From contig NZ_FWZX01000001.1 in assembly GCF_900177295.1 (NCBI RefSeq), forward strand, positions 570,631 to 634,630: DNA of 64,000 nucleotides, in the 5' to 3' direction. Below the pieces are notes generated by a model. The model saw only the letters and a list, made by a program, of their open reading frames with translations. It was not told the origin of the DNA and did no database searches. This document shows positions 17,048 through 25,908 of the stretch, in pieces (within the stretch, counting starts at the first letter, position 1; every line of letters starts with the position of its first letter). The position numbers and the translations under genes were made by a program. The stretch is from Tistlia consotensis USBA 355 (GTDB taxonomy: Bacteria; Pseudomonadota; Alphaproteobacteria; Kiloniellales; DSM-21159).

Positions 17048-18349
17048 TCACCCCCGGTCGATCAGGTGCAGGAAGGAGCCAGCGACCGTGCCGAGGGCGA
17101 AGCCGGCCTCCGGACAGGCCTCCCCGGCCGCGTCGGCGACGGCGAAGAGCCGCGGGCCGCTCCCCTCCCGGACGATCGAGGCATAGTGGAACTCGTGGCC
17201 CCGCAGCGCCGTGCCGGCCGGGCCGAAGGGCGTCGCGGCCAGCGTCCGCGCCACACGGTAGCCGAGGTGCAGGCGGCGCCGCTCGAAGGAGGTCTCGAGC
17301 GGCAGCAGGCCGGCCATCCGGTGGCGCGCGCCCTCGGCGTCGACCAGGCCCTCGCCGAGCACCATGTAGCCGCCGCACTCACCGTAGAGCCAGGCGCCCC
17401 GGGCGGCGGCATTGCGCAGGCCGGCCAGGAAGCGGCCGTTGCCGGCGAGACGCCCGGCGTGCAGCTCGGGATAGCCGCCGGGCAGGAAGACCGCATCGGC
17501 CTCGCGCTCCGGTGCCTCGTCCTGCAGCGGCGAGAAGCGCGTCAGCTCGGCGCCGGCCGCGCGCCAGCCCGCGACCAGATGCGGGTAGGCGAAGGCGAAG
17601 GCCTCGTCGTCGGCGATCGCGATCCGCTGGCCGAGCGGCGGCATGCCCGGCAGGCGCGCACCGCCCGGGCCGAGCGGCGCCGCCAGGGCGAGCAGCCGCT
17701 CCAGGTCCAGCCCCTCGGCGACCCAGTCGGCGGCGCGCTCGAGCAGCGCCTCCAGCTCCGGCTGCTCCCTGGCCTGGACCAGGCCGAGGTGGCGCGAGGG
17801 CAGCGCGAGGTCGTCGCGGCGCGGCAGCGCGCCGAGCAGCGGCAGGCCGAGCGGCGCCAGGGCCTCGCGGATCAGCGCCGCGTGGCGCTGCCCGCCGACC
17901 CGGTTGGCGATCACGCCGGCGACCCGGACGTCCGGGCGGTGGTCGCGGAAGCCGCGCGCCAGGGCGGCCAGCGACTGGGCCTGGGCCTTGGCGTCGACGA
18001 CCAGCAGGACCGGCAGGGCGAGCCGGGCGGCGAGGTCCGCCGTCGAGCCGGCGCCGCCGGGGCCGCCGTCGAACAGGCCCATCACCCCCTCGACCAGCAG
18101 CAGCTCCGCCTCCAGCGCCGAGGCGACGGCGAGTCCGCGCAGGCCATCCGGCCGCATCGCCCAGGCGTCGAGGTTGACGCTGGCCCGGCCGCCCGCCGCG
18201 GCGTGGAAAGCCGGGTCGATGTAGTCGGGCCCGGCCTTGGCCGGGGCGACCGCGAGGCCCCGACGCCGCAGCAGCCGCAGCAGGCCGAGCGTCACCGTCG
18301 TCTTGCCGCTGCCCGAGGCCGGCGCGGCGATGACGAGGCCGGCGGTCAT
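17048..18349 (-). CDS. cobB: Cobyrinate a,c-diamide synthase (CobB/CbiA)
   Basis: 433 residues. An N-terminal P-loop-type dethiobiotin-synthetase fold (APASGSGKTTVTLGLLRLL at about 9-27) is followed by a C-terminal glutamine amidotransferase domain with LYGECGGYMVLGEGL, whose Cys is the glutaminase nucleophile. It amidates the a and c side chains of (hydrogeno)cobyrinate with ATP and glutamine in the cytoplasm. It is the last gene on the minus strand of the cobalamin region, separated from cobA by 232 bp that hold an inverted repeat. Length and motifs are typical. Confidence 0.93.
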   Translation of the reverse strand: MTAGLVIAAPASGSGKTTVTLGLLRLLRRRGLAVAPAKAGPDYIDPAFHAAAGGRASVNLDAWAMRPDGLRGLAVASALEAELLLVEGVMGLFDGGPGGAGSTADLAARLALPVLLVVDAKAQAQSLAALARGFRDHRPDVRVAGVIANRVGGQRHAALIREALAPLGLPLLGALPRRDDLALPSRHLGLVQAREQPELEALLERAADWVAEGLDLERLLALAAPLGPGGARLPGMPPLGQRIAIADDEAFAFAYPHLVAGWRAAGAELTRFSPLQDEAPEREADAVFLPGGYPELHAGRLAGNGRFLAGLRNAAARGAWLYGECGGYMVLGEGLVDAEGARHRMAGLLPLETSFERRRLHLGYRVARTLAATPFGPAGTALRGHEFHYASIVREGSGPRLFAVADAAGEACPEAGFALGTVAGSFLHLIDRG

Positions 18350-18380
18350 GGGCGGGATGCCCCGAGCCTCCGGGAATCAC

Positions 18381-18410
18381 TCCCTCTCCGCCCCTTTGGG
18401 GGGGAGAGGG
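18381..18410. repeat. Left arm of a G-tract inverted repeat between cobB and cobA
   Basis: tccctctccgcccctttggg followed by ggggagaggg. It is the reverse complement of 18523-18553 except for one base in the G/C homopolymer. It does not code for protein. Confidence 0.85.
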
Positions 18411-18522
18411 GCGGGGGGAGGGGGGGAACGACCTCGCCGCCGGGATCAGTCGCGCCGGAGAGCACCGCAGGTGGAGAGATACGGGAAAGGCCGGCGCGAG
18501 CCCAGCCCCCCACCTCACCCTG

Positions 18523-18553
18523 CCCTCTCCCCCCCCAAAGGGGCGGAGAGGGA
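18523..18553. repeat. Right arm of the inverted repeat between cobB and cobA
   Basis: Nearly perfect reverse complement of 18381-18410, with about 112 bp between the arms. The arrangement resembles a small intergenic repeat element (REP- or MITE-like). It could also form a long hairpin in the cobA-cobB transcript. No target-site duplication is obvious. Confidence 0.85.
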
Positions 18554-18581
18554 ACGCACCTGTCGGGCGACGTCACAGCGC

Positions 18582-19409
18582 TCACGCCCCTGCGCGCTCG
18601 CCGGCGCGTGCCCGGATCGCACCCAGCCAGTCGAGGGCGGAGCGCAGGCGCACGACCTCGCCGAGCACGATCATCGCCGGCGCCGTGGCGCCGCCGGCCG
18701 CGGCGTCCTCGACGCAGGTCCCGAGGGTCGTCTCGACGACCTGCTGCTCGGGCAGGGAGGCATGGCTGACGATGGCCATCGGCTCGGCCGCGGCGCGACC
18801 GCCGGCGAGCAGGCGCCGGCGGATCTCGTCCAGGTGCTTGAGCGCCATGTACATGACGATGACGGGCGAGCCTCGGGCGACGGCGGCCCAGTCGATGCCG
18901 TCGGGGGTGGCGCCGGTCGCGTCGTGGCCGGTCAGGAAGGTGACGACCGAGTTGGTCTCGCGGTGCGTGCAGGGGATGCCGGCGTAGGCCAGGCCGCCGA
19001 TGCCGGCCGAGATCCCGGGCAGCACGCGGAACGGCACGCCGGCCTCGACCAGGCTCAGGGCCTCCTCGCCACCGCGGCCGAAGACGAAGGGATCGCCGCC
19101 CTTGAGCCGCAGCACCCTCTTCCCGGCCTTGGCCAGCTCGACGATGCGCAGCGAGATGTCGCGCTGCCTGGGGCTCGGCTTGCCGCCGCGCTTGCCGGCG
19201 TACTCGAGCAGCGCGTCCGGCCGGGCGAGACCCAGGATCTCCGGCCCGACCAGCGCGTCGTAGACCAGCACGTCGGCCTGCCTCAGGCCGTTGACGGCAT
19301 GCAGGGTCAGCAGGCCCGGATCGCCCGGCCCGGCGCCGCACAGCCAGACCCAGCCGGGCTCGAAGCGCGGCAGATCGAGGCCGAGATGATCGATGCTGCT
19401 CGCGGTCAT
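18582..19409 (-). CDS. cobA: Uroporphyrinogen-III C-methyltransferase
   Basis: 275 residues of the SUMT type: WLCGAGPGDPGLLTLHAVNG near the N-terminus, VLRLKGGDPFVFGRGGEE (the GGDPF SAM site), and LPGISAGIGGLAYAGIPCTH. It methylates uroporphyrinogen III at C2 and C7 to give precorrin-2, the branch point to cobalamin and siroheme. No fused precorrin-2 dehydrogenase (CysG) domain is present. It is divergent from cbiD with only 44 bp between the starts. Confidence 0.93.
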   Translation of the reverse strand: MTASSIDHLGLDLPRFEPGWVWLCGAGPGDPGLLTLHAVNGLRQADVLVYDALVGPEILGLARPDALLEYAGKRGGKPSPRQRDISLRIVELAKAGKRVLRLKGGDPFVFGRGGEEALSLVEAGVPFRVLPGISAGIGGLAYAGIPCTHRETNSVVTFLTGHDATGATPDGIDWAAVARGSPVIVMYMALKHLDEIRRRLLAGGRAAAEPMAIVSHASLPEQQVVETTLGTCVEDAAAGGATAPAMIVLGEVVRLRSALDWLGAIRARAGERAGA

Positions 19410-19453
19410 GCGCCCTCTGTTCCTCTGGAACCGGCCAGCCTATAAGCGCGGGC

Positions 19454-20587
19454 ATGGGACGCAAGCCGGAAGGCGCGCTGAGACGCGGCTGGACCACGGG
19501 CGCCTGCGCGACCGCGGCGACCAAGGCCGCCGCCGGGGCGCTGCTCGGCGGGGAGTTCCCCGATCCCGTGTCCATCCTGCTGCCGAAGGGCGATCGGCCG
19601 GCCTTCGCCCTGGCCTTCGAGGGCCGCGACCCCGGTCCGGACGGCGGCGCGGCGACGGCCGGCGTGATCAAGGACGCCGGGGACGATCCCGACGTCACCC
19701 ACGGCGCCCTGGTGCTCTCGACCGTGCGCCGGGGTGCCGCCGGCAGCGGCATCGTCTTCAGGGCCGGCGAGGGCGTCGGCACGGTGACCCGGCCGGGCCT
19801 GCCGATCCCGCCCGGCGAGCCGGCGATCAACCCGGTGCCGCGCCGCCTGATCACCGGAGTGCTGCAGGAGGCCGCGGCGGCCCACGGCCTGCCGGCCGAC
19901 TTCGAGGTGGAGATCGCGATTCCCGGCGGCGCGGCCCTGGCCGAGCAGACCTGGAACCCGCGGCTCGGCATCCTCGGCGGCCTGTCGATCCTGGGCACGA
20001 CCGGCATCGTCGTGCCCTACTCCTGCGCCGCCTGGATCGCCTCGATCCACCGCGGCATCGACGTCGCCCGGGCGACCGGCCTGGAGCACGCCGCCGCCTG
20101 CACCGGCAAGACCAGCGAGGCCGCCGTCGCCAGGCTCTACGGCCTGCCCGAGGGCGCCTTCCTGGACATGGGCGACTTCGCCGGCGGCCTGCTGAAGTAC
20201 CTGAGGCGCCATCCCCTGCCCTGCCTGACCCTGGCCGGCGGCTTCGGCAAGTTCGTCAAGCTGGCCCAGGGCTTCCTGGACCTGCACTCGGGGCGCAGCC
20301 AGGTCGACTTCGCCTGGCTCGCCGAGCGCCTGGCCGAGCTCGGCGCCGCGCCGGCCCTGGTCGAGCAGGCGCGCGGCGCCAACACCGCCATCCAGGTGCT
20401 CGGCCTGGCGCAGCAGGCCGGCCTGCCGCTCGCCGAGGCCGTCGCCGAGCGCGCCCGGACGACCGCGCTCGGCGTGCTGGAGGGCGCCCCGGTGGCCGTC
20501 GAGCTGCTGATCGTCGACCGGCAGGGCGGGATCGTCGCCCGGACGGGTCGCCTCCCTGGCAGCCTCCCCGGCCGCCACGATGGCTAG
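19454..20587 (+). CDS. cbiD: Cobalt-precorrin-5B C1-methyltransferase CbiD
   Basis: 377 residues. The CbiD N-terminus RRGWTTGACATAATKAAAGA is clear, as are the glycine-rich GAGEGVGTVT-like region and ITGVLQEAA. CbiD belongs to the oxygen-independent route, where it methylates C1 after ring contraction. Together with cbiX and the cbiG domain nearby this indicates an early-cobalt-insertion pathway. Its 3' end overlaps the cobK start by 8 bp (translational coupling). Confidence 0.93.
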   Translation: MGRKPEGALRRGWTTGACATAATKAAAGALLGGEFPDPVSILLPKGDRPAFALAFEGRDPGPDGGAATAGVIKDAGDDPDVTHGALVLSTVRRGAAGSGIVFRAGEGVGTVTRPGLPIPPGEPAINPVPRRLITGVLQEAAAAHGLPADFEVEIAIPGGAALAEQTWNPRLGILGGLSILGTTGIVVPYSCAAWIASIHRGIDVARATGLEHAAACTGKTSEAAVARLYGLPEGAFLDMGDFAGGLLKYLRRHPLPCLTLAGGFGKFVKLAQGFLDLHSGRSQVDFAWLAERLAELGAAPALVEQARGANTAIQVLGLAQQAGLPLAEAVAERARTTALGVLEGAPVAVELLIVDRQGGIVARTGRLPGSLPGRHDG

Positions 20588-21311
20588 GGTCCTGATCCTC
20601 GGCGGCACGACGGAAGCCCTGCGCCTCGCCGAGGCCGCGGTCGCTGCGGGCCATGCCGTGACGACCTCGCTGGCCGGCCGTACCGACAGCCCGCGCCGGC
20701 CGGCCGGCGCGCTCAGGACCGGCGGCTTCGGCGGCGCCGAGGGGCTGGCGGAATATCTGCGCGGCGAGGCGGTCGAGCGGCTGCTCGACGCGACCCATCC
20801 CTTCGCCGCCCGGATCGCCGCCAACGCGGCCGCGGCGGCCGAGGCGGCCGGCGTGCCGCGCCTCAAGCTGCTGCGCCCGGCCTGGCGGCCGCTCGACGGC
20901 GACGACTGGCAGCCGGTCGCGAGCCTCGAGGCGGCGGCGGCGGCGCTGCCGGCCGGCTGCCGGGCGCTGCTGACCATCGGCCGCCAGGAGCTGGCGCCCT
21001 TCCTGGCGCGCGCGGACCTGACGCTGGTCGTGCGGACCATCGAGCCGGTCGAGAACCTGCCCCCGAACGCCAGGCTGATCCGGGCACGCGGGCCCTTCGA
21101 GCCGGCCGACGAGACGGCGCTGCTGCAGGCCGAGCGGATCGACCGCCTGGTCACCAAGAACGCCGGCGGCAAGGCCGCCTCGGCCAAGCTGGAGGCGGCC
21201 CGGCGGCTCGGCGTCGCGGTGGTGATGGTCGAGCGACCGACGCCGCCGGCCGGGCCGACCGTCGCCCGCGTCGAGGCGGCGCTGGCCTGGCTCGCCGACA
21301 CTAGCCGCTGA
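20580..21311 (+). CDS. cobK: (Cobalt-)precorrin-6A reductase CobK/CbiJ
   Basis: 243 residues with a Rossmann-like N-terminus VLILGGTTEALRLAEAAVAA, LLDATHPFAARIAANAAAAA and the C-terminal LVTKNAGGKAASAKLEAARR, all characteristic of CobK. It reduces the corrin precursor with NADPH. Its 3' end overlaps the convergent cobM gene by 11 bp, so the two transcripts run into one another. Confidence 0.92.
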   Translation: MARVLILGGTTEALRLAEAAVAAGHAVTTSLAGRTDSPRRPAGALRTGGFGGAEGLAEYLRGEAVERLLDATHPFAARIAANAAAAAEAAGVPRLKLLRPAWRPLDGDDWQPVASLEAAAAALPAGCRALLTIGRQELAPFLARADLTLVVRTIEPVENLPPNARLIRARGPFEPADETALLQAERIDRLVTKNAGGKAASAKLEAARRLGVAVVMVERPTPPAGPTVARVEAALAWLADTSR

Positions 21312-22143
21312 CCTTGCCGGCGCCGGCCTTGTCGACGCCGGCCTTGTCGACGCCGGCCTTGTCGACGCCGGCCTTCCGGCGCGGGCGCAGCACATGGACG
21401 TGGCCGGCGTCGTAGAGCGCCGAGTCGCGGAAGCCCTCGGCGGCCAGCACCGGGCCGACCAGCACCAGCGCCGTGCGGGTGATCTTGGCGGCGCGCACCT
21501 TGTCCTGGATGTCGGCGAGGGTGCCCTCGATGAGGGCCTGGTCCGGCCAGCCGACGCGGTAGGCGACGATCGCCGGGCAGTCGGCGCCGTAGTGCGGCGT
21601 CAGGGCCTCGCGGACGTGGCGCAGGTTGCGCACCGAGAGATGGATCGCCAGGGTCGCGCCGCTGCGGCCCAGGCTCTCCAGCTCCTCGCCCTTCGGCATG
21701 GCCGAGGCCTTCATCGCCGTGCGGGTCAGGATCACCGTCTGGCTGACGTCGGGCAGGGTCAGCTCGCGCTTGAGCGCCGCCGCCGCGGCCGCGAAGGCCG
21801 GCACCCCCGGCACGACGTCGTAGGCGATGCCGAGCGCGTCGAGCCGGCGCATCTGCTCGGCGATGGCGCCGTAGAGCGAGGGGTCGCCCGAGTGTACGCG
21901 CGCCACCTCCAGGCCGTCCGCGTACGCCCGCTCGATCTCGGCGAGGATCTCGTCGAGGGTCAGCGGCGCGGTGTCGAGCACGCGGGCGCCGGCCGGCGCC
22001 GCCGCGACGATCTCCGCCGGCACCAGGGACCCGGCGTAGAGGCAGACCGGGCAGCGCTCGATCAGGCGCAGGCCGCGCAGGGTGATCAGGTCCGGGGCGC
22101 CGGGACCGGCGCCGATGAAGTGTACGCGTGGCGTCTCGGTCAT
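21301..22143 (-). CDS. cobM: (Cobalt-)precorrin-4 C11-methyltransferase CobM/CbiF
   Basis: 280 residues. VHFIGAGPGAPDLITLRGLR is the methyltransferase P-loop-like start, and ARVHSGDPSLYGAIAEQMRR and VVPGVPAFAAAAAALKRELT follow in the order of the family. The enzyme methylates C11 with SAM. The C-terminus carries an unusual lysine-rich tail, KAGVD three times then KAGAGK, encoded by 15-bp tandem repeats and lying beyond the normal domain. The start overlaps the stop of the upstream cbiG-cobJ gene as ATGA. Confidence 0.92.
   Translation of the reverse strand: MTETPRVHFIGAGPGAPDLITLRGLRLIERCPVCLYAGSLVPAEIVAAAPAGARVLDTAPLTLDEILAEIERAYADGLEVARVHSGDPSLYGAIAEQMRRLDALGIAYDVVPGVPAFAAAAAALKRELTLPDVSQTVILTRTAMKASAMPKGEELESLGRSGATLAIHLSVRNLRHVREALTPHYGADCPAIVAYRVGWPDQALIEGTLADIQDKVRAAKITRTALVLVGPVLAAEGFRDSALYDAGHVHVLRPRRKAGVDKAGVDKAGVDKAGAGKVSG
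21326..21370. repeat. Three perfect 15-bp tandem repeats at the 3' end of cobM
   Basis: The unit gccttgtcgacgccg is present at 21326-21340, 21341-21355 and 21356-21370, with degenerate partial copies on both sides. It encodes the KAGVD tail of CobM. The three core copies are identical, suggesting recent slippage. Confidence 0.95.
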
Positions 22144-23951
22144 CCCGCTTCCTTCTCGGCCTTGGCGGCGTAGCCGCGCGGCGTATAGACCCAGCTGCCG
22201 CCGTCGCTCCGCGCGACCCGGCGGCTCTCGCTGGAGCCGACCAGCACGACGGTCAGCATGTCGACCTCGGCCGGGTCGAGGCTGCCCAGGGTGCGCAGCC
22301 GGATCGTCTCGGCCGGCCGGCCGAGGTTGCCGGCCAGGATGACCGGCGTCTCCGCCGGCCGCCGCTCCAGCAGGATCTCGCGGGCGCGGGCGAGCTGCCA
22401 GGTGCGGCGCCGGCTGACCGGATTGTAGAAGGCGACGACGAAGTCGCCCTCGGCAGCCGCCTTCAGGCGCCGCTCGATCGCCGGCCAGGGGGTCAGCAGG
22501 TCGGACAGCGAGATCGTGCAGAAGTCGTGGCCGAGCGGCGCGCCGGCCCGGGCGGCGGCGGCCTGCAGCGCCGAGATCCCGGGGGTCACCACGACCTCGA
22601 CGCGGCCCCAGTCGGGGCGTCCGCCGCGCTCCAGCAGCTCGAAGACCAGGGTCGCCATGGCGTAGATGCCGGCGTCGCCCGAGCAGACCAGCGCCACCGT
22701 GCGCCCCTCGGCGGCGAGGTCGAGGGCGGCGCGCACGCGCAGCTCCTCCTCGCCCAGGGCGTAGTCGTGGCGCGTCTTGCCGGCGGCGAGCGGCCCGAGC
22801 AGGTCGAGGTAGAGGCCGTAGCCGACCAGGTCGCTGGCCTCGGCGATCAGGCGTCCCGCCTCGGGCGTGCGCCAGGCCTCCTGGCCCGGCCCGATGCCGA
22901 CGACGTGCAGCGCGCCGCGCGGCCGGCCGAGGCCGGCGGCCTCCAGCGGCGCCGGTGCCAGGGCGACGGCGCAGGTCGCGCGCCGGCTCTTGCGCTTGGC
23001 CAGCACCAGCGCGGCCTCCGCGCCGGCGGCGGCCAGCGCCGCGGCCTCGGCAACGCCGTGGCAGCCGACCTCGGCGAAGACCAGGTCCGAGGGGGTGGCC
23101 AGGCGCGGCGTCTCCTGCTCCAGGCGCCCGGCCCCGAAGAAGCGCGCCGGCACGCCGAGCGCCGCGGCCAGGGCCTGGACGGCCGGCTCGTCGGCCTTGA
23201 GGTCGAGCGAGAAGACGCCGGCCACCGCGGCCTCGGCGAGCCCCGCCTCGGCCAGGCTGTCGCGCACCAGGGCGCGCAGCTCCTCCGGCGCGCAGCCGCG
23301 CTCGCAGCCGACGCCGAGCGCCAGCAGCGGCGGATGGTAGACCAGGGTCGCGGGATCGCCCGCCTCGGCCGTCCCGGTGGCGCGCAGCACCAGACCGGCG
23401 TCGGGCGCCTGCGGCAGAGGCTCGAGCCAGGCCGCCTCGCCCTCGATCCGCACCGCCTCGCCGGCCAGCAGCCGGGCCATGACGCCCCGGGCGTGCTCCG
23501 GGTTGGCGAGCCGCCAGCCGGGCGGCGGCGCATCGAGCGCGACGCCGAGCCGCAGGTCTCCGGCGGTGGTGACGGCAGGCGCGACACCGAAGGTCCCGGC
23601 GAGCCGGCGGGCCAGGTCGTTGGCGCCCCGGTGGCCGCCGAGCAGCGGCACGACGGCGCTGCCGTCCTCGGCCAGGGCCAGGACCGGCGGCTCGGCCCGC
23701 TTGTCGCCCAGCAGCGGGGCGAGACAGCGCACCAGGATACCGGCGGCGCAGAGGCCGACCAGCGGGCGGCCGGCCGCGAAGAGCGCGCGCAGGGTCTCGC
23801 CGGTGTCCTGGAAGACGGTCTCCGCGCCCTCGACCCGGCCGGCGAGGCCGAGCAGCTCGCCGCCGAGCAGCTCCGCCGCCTTGCGGCCGCTCGCCAGGCC
23901 GCCCTGCGACAGCACGACCACGGCCGGCCGCGCCTCTAGTCTTTCGGCCAT
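22140..23951 (-). CDS. cobJ: Fused CbiG (cobalt-precorrin-5A hydrolase) and CobJ/CbiH (C17-methyltransferase)
   Basis: 603 residues. Residues 1 to about 340 are CbiG-like: GLCAAGILVRCLAPLLGDKR, VLALAEDGSAVVPLLGGHRG near 90-110, and the CobE-like part LALGVGCERGCAPEELRALV. From about 345 the CobJ methyltransferase begins with LHVVGIGPGQEAWRTPEAGR and contains VALVCSGDAGIYAMATLVFE and FYNPVSRRRTWQLARAREIL. CbiH contracts the ring with C17 methylation and CbiG then opens the lactone, so the fusion links consecutive steps. The start overlaps the end of cobI by 16 bp. Such fusions are known in other bacteria. Confidence 0.92.
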   Translation of the reverse strand: MAERLEARPAVVVLSQGGLASGRKAAELLGGELLGLAGRVEGAETVFQDTGETLRALFAAGRPLVGLCAAGILVRCLAPLLGDKRAEPPVLALAEDGSAVVPLLGGHRGANDLARRLAGTFGVAPAVTTAGDLRLGVALDAPPPGWRLANPEHARGVMARLLAGEAVRIEGEAAWLEPLPQAPDAGLVLRATGTAEAGDPATLVYHPPLLALGVGCERGCAPEELRALVRDSLAEAGLAEAAVAGVFSLDLKADEPAVQALAAALGVPARFFGAGRLEQETPRLATPSDLVFAEVGCHGVAEAAALAAAGAEAALVLAKRKSRRATCAVALAPAPLEAAGLGRPRGALHVVGIGPGQEAWRTPEAGRLIAEASDLVGYGLYLDLLGPLAAGKTRHDYALGEEELRVRAALDLAAEGRTVALVCSGDAGIYAMATLVFELLERGGRPDWGRVEVVVTPGISALQAAAARAGAPLGHDFCTISLSDLLTPWPAIERRLKAAAEGDFVVAFYNPVSRRRTWQLARAREILLERRPAETPVILAGNLGRPAETIRLRTLGSLDPAEVDMLTVVLVGSSESRRVARSDGGSWVYTPRGYAAKAEKEAG

Positions 23952-24664
23952 CGCCAGGCCTCCCCGCGCCGGTGGACGAGAATCATCGAGAAATAGGGGG
24001 CGGCGACCTCTCCCGCCTCGGCCAGCGGCACCAGGCGCTGCTCGGGCAGGGTCGCGCGCTCGACGTAGTGGGCCCGCTCCGCCAGCCCCTCGGCCTCGAG
24101 CAGGGCGCGGATCCGCGGATAGTGGCGGCCGAGCTTGATGATCGCAGCGGCGTCGGCCTCGGCGAGGCGCGCCCTGAGAACCGCGTCGGGCAGCGGCGCC
24201 GGCAGCACCGCCAGGCTGTCGTTGCGGGCCGCCAGCGGCTGGCCGACGACGGCGGCGCAGGCGGTCAGGCTGGAGACGCCGGGCACGACCTCGACCGGGA
24301 AGCGCTCGGCGAGGCGGCCGAAGAGGTACATGAAGGAGCCGTAGAAGAAGGGATCGCCCTCGCAGAGCACCGCGACGTCGCGCCCGGCCTCCAGGTGCCC
24401 CGCCATCTCGACGGCCGCGGCGTCGTAGGCCCGCTGCGCCGGCGCCCGCTCGGTCGTCATCGGCACCCGGATCGGCAGCTCCCGCTGGCCGCCCGGCAGG
24501 AAGCCCGCGACGATCGAGCGGGCGAAGGAGCTGCCCTCCTCCAGGGTCGGATAGGCGACGACCGCCGCCGCCCTGAGCAGGCGCAGCGCCTTCAGGGTCA
24601 GCAGCTCGGGATCGCCCGGCCCGACACCCAGGCCCCAGAGTCGTCCTGCGTGCCGTCCGGTCAT
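23936..24664 (-). CDS. cobI: (Cobalt-)precorrin-2 C20-methyltransferase CobI/CbiL
   Basis: 242 residues. LWGLGVGPGDPELLTLKALR, the CEGDPFFYGSFMYLFGRL motif and VVPGVSSLTACAAVVGQPLA define the C20-methyltransferase, which adds the third methyl group with SAM. The start at 24664 overlaps the cobL stop as ATGA; a frame extension to 24694 would lie wholly inside cobL. With cobalt already inserted by CbiX the substrate would be cobalt-factor II or cobalt-precorrin-2. Confidence 0.93.
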   Translation of the reverse strand: MTGRHAGRLWGLGVGPGDPELLTLKALRLLRAAAVVAYPTLEEGSSFARSIVAGFLPGGQRELPIRVPMTTERAPAQRAYDAAAVEMAGHLEAGRDVAVLCEGDPFFYGSFMYLFGRLAERFPVEVVPGVSSLTACAAVVGQPLAARNDSLAVLPAPLPDAVLRARLAEADAAAIIKLGRHYPRIRALLEAEGLAERAHYVERATLPEQRLVPLAEAGEVAAPYFSMILVHRRGEAWRWPKD

Positions 24665-25908
24665 GCCTCCTCCCGCGGCTTGGCGACCGCCCACTGGGTC
24701 ACGGCCATCAGCGGCCGCCAGCCATGGAAGGGCCCGACCGGCTCGGCGCGCGACACGGCGATGCGCGAGAGCTGGCCGCCGTGGGCCGCCCGCAGCGCCA
24801 GGACCCGTGCCTCGCCCTCCAGGGTGACGACGTTGGCGACCAGCCGGCCGCCCGGCCTCAGCGCCGCCCAGCAGGCCTCGAACAGGCCCGGCGTGTCGAG
24901 GCCGCCGCCGAGGAAGACGGCGTCGGGCCGCTCCCGCCCCTCCCGGTCGAGCCCGGCCAGCGCCGCCGGCGCCTCACCCGAAACGACCTTGAGGGTCGGC
25001 ACGCCGAGGGCGGCGGCGTTCGCGGCGATCATCGCGATCCGCCCGGCCTTGCGCTCGACCGCGACGGCCCGGCAGCGCGGGTCGCTGCGCAGCCACTCGA
25101 CGGCGACCGAGCCGCAGCCGGCACCGACGTCCCAGAGCAGCGCGCCGGGCCAGGGCGCCAGCGCCGCCAGGGTCGCGGCGCGCACCTCGCGCTTGGTCAT
25201 CTGGCCGTCGCCGAGGAAGGCCTCGTCCGGCAGGCCGGCGAGACGGCTCGCGGCCGGAAGCTCGGCGTCGGCGGGGATCTCGATCGCCAGGGTGTTGAGC
25301 GCCGCGACCGGCCGGTCGCCCCAGCCCACCGCCGTCGCCTCGACCCGCCCCTCCTTCGGCCCGCCCAGATGCTCCAGCGCGACCAGCCGAGCCGCACCCA
25401 GGCCCCTGTCGGCCAGCAGGGCCGCGATCCTTGCCGGCGTCTCGGCGCCGTCGGACAGGGCCAGCAGGCGCGCGCCCGGATAGAGCCGGGCCAGGACCAG
25501 CTCCAGGGGCCGGCCGTGCAAGGTCAGGGTCTCGACCCGGTCGAGGGTCCAGCCGAGCCGGGCGCAGGCCAGGGAGAAGGCCGAGACCGCGGGCAGGATC
25601 AGGCACTCGTCCGGCGCAAAGCGGCGCAGCAGGGTCGTGCCGATGCCGTAGCAGAGCGGATCCCCGGTCGCCAGCACGCAGACCGGCCGGCCGCGCCGCG
25701 CCTCCAGGACCGGCAGCAGGTCGAACAGCGGCCGCGGCCAGGTCAGCCGCTCGCGCCCGTCCCCATCGGTCTCGGGGGGGAGCATCGCGAGGTGCCGCTC
25801 GCCGCCGACCAGCACCTCGGCGGAGTCGACCAGGGCGCGGGCCGCCGGCGACAGCCCCTCGAGGCCGTCCTCGCCGAGCCCGACGATCGAGAGCCAGGGA
25901 CCGGTCAC
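24661..25908 (-). CDS. cobL: Bifunctional C5,15-methyltransferase and decarboxylase CobL (CbiE-CbiT)
   Basis: 415 residues starting with GTG, which overlaps the TGA of the upstream gene (GTGA). The N-terminal half is CbiE-like (WLSIVGLGEDGLEGLSPAAR, LVGGERHL, VLATGDPLCYGIGTTLL). The C-terminal half is CbiT-like with a Rossmann methyltransferase motif LLWDVGAGCGSVAVEWLRSD. It methylates C5 and C15 and decarboxylates the C12 acetate. It is tightly coupled with the genes before and after it. Confidence 0.93.
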   Translation of the reverse strand: MTGPWLSIVGLGEDGLEGLSPAARALVDSAEVLVGGERHLAMLPPETDGDGRERLTWPRPLFDLLPVLEARRGRPVCVLATGDPLCYGIGTTLLRRFAPDECLILPAVSAFSLACARLGWTLDRVETLTLHGRPLELVLARLYPGARLLALSDGAETPARIAALLADRGLGAARLVALEHLGGPKEGRVEATAVGWGDRPVAALNTLAIEIPADAELPAASRLAGLPDEAFLGDGQMTKREVRAATLAALAPWPGALLWDVGAGCGSVAVEWLRSDPRCRAVAVERKAGRIAMIAANAAALGVPTLKVVSGEAPAALAGLDREGRERPDAVFLGGGLDTPGLFEACWAALRPGGRLVANVVTLEGEARVLALRAAHGGQLSRIAVSRAEPVGPFHGWRPLMAVTQWAVAKPREEA

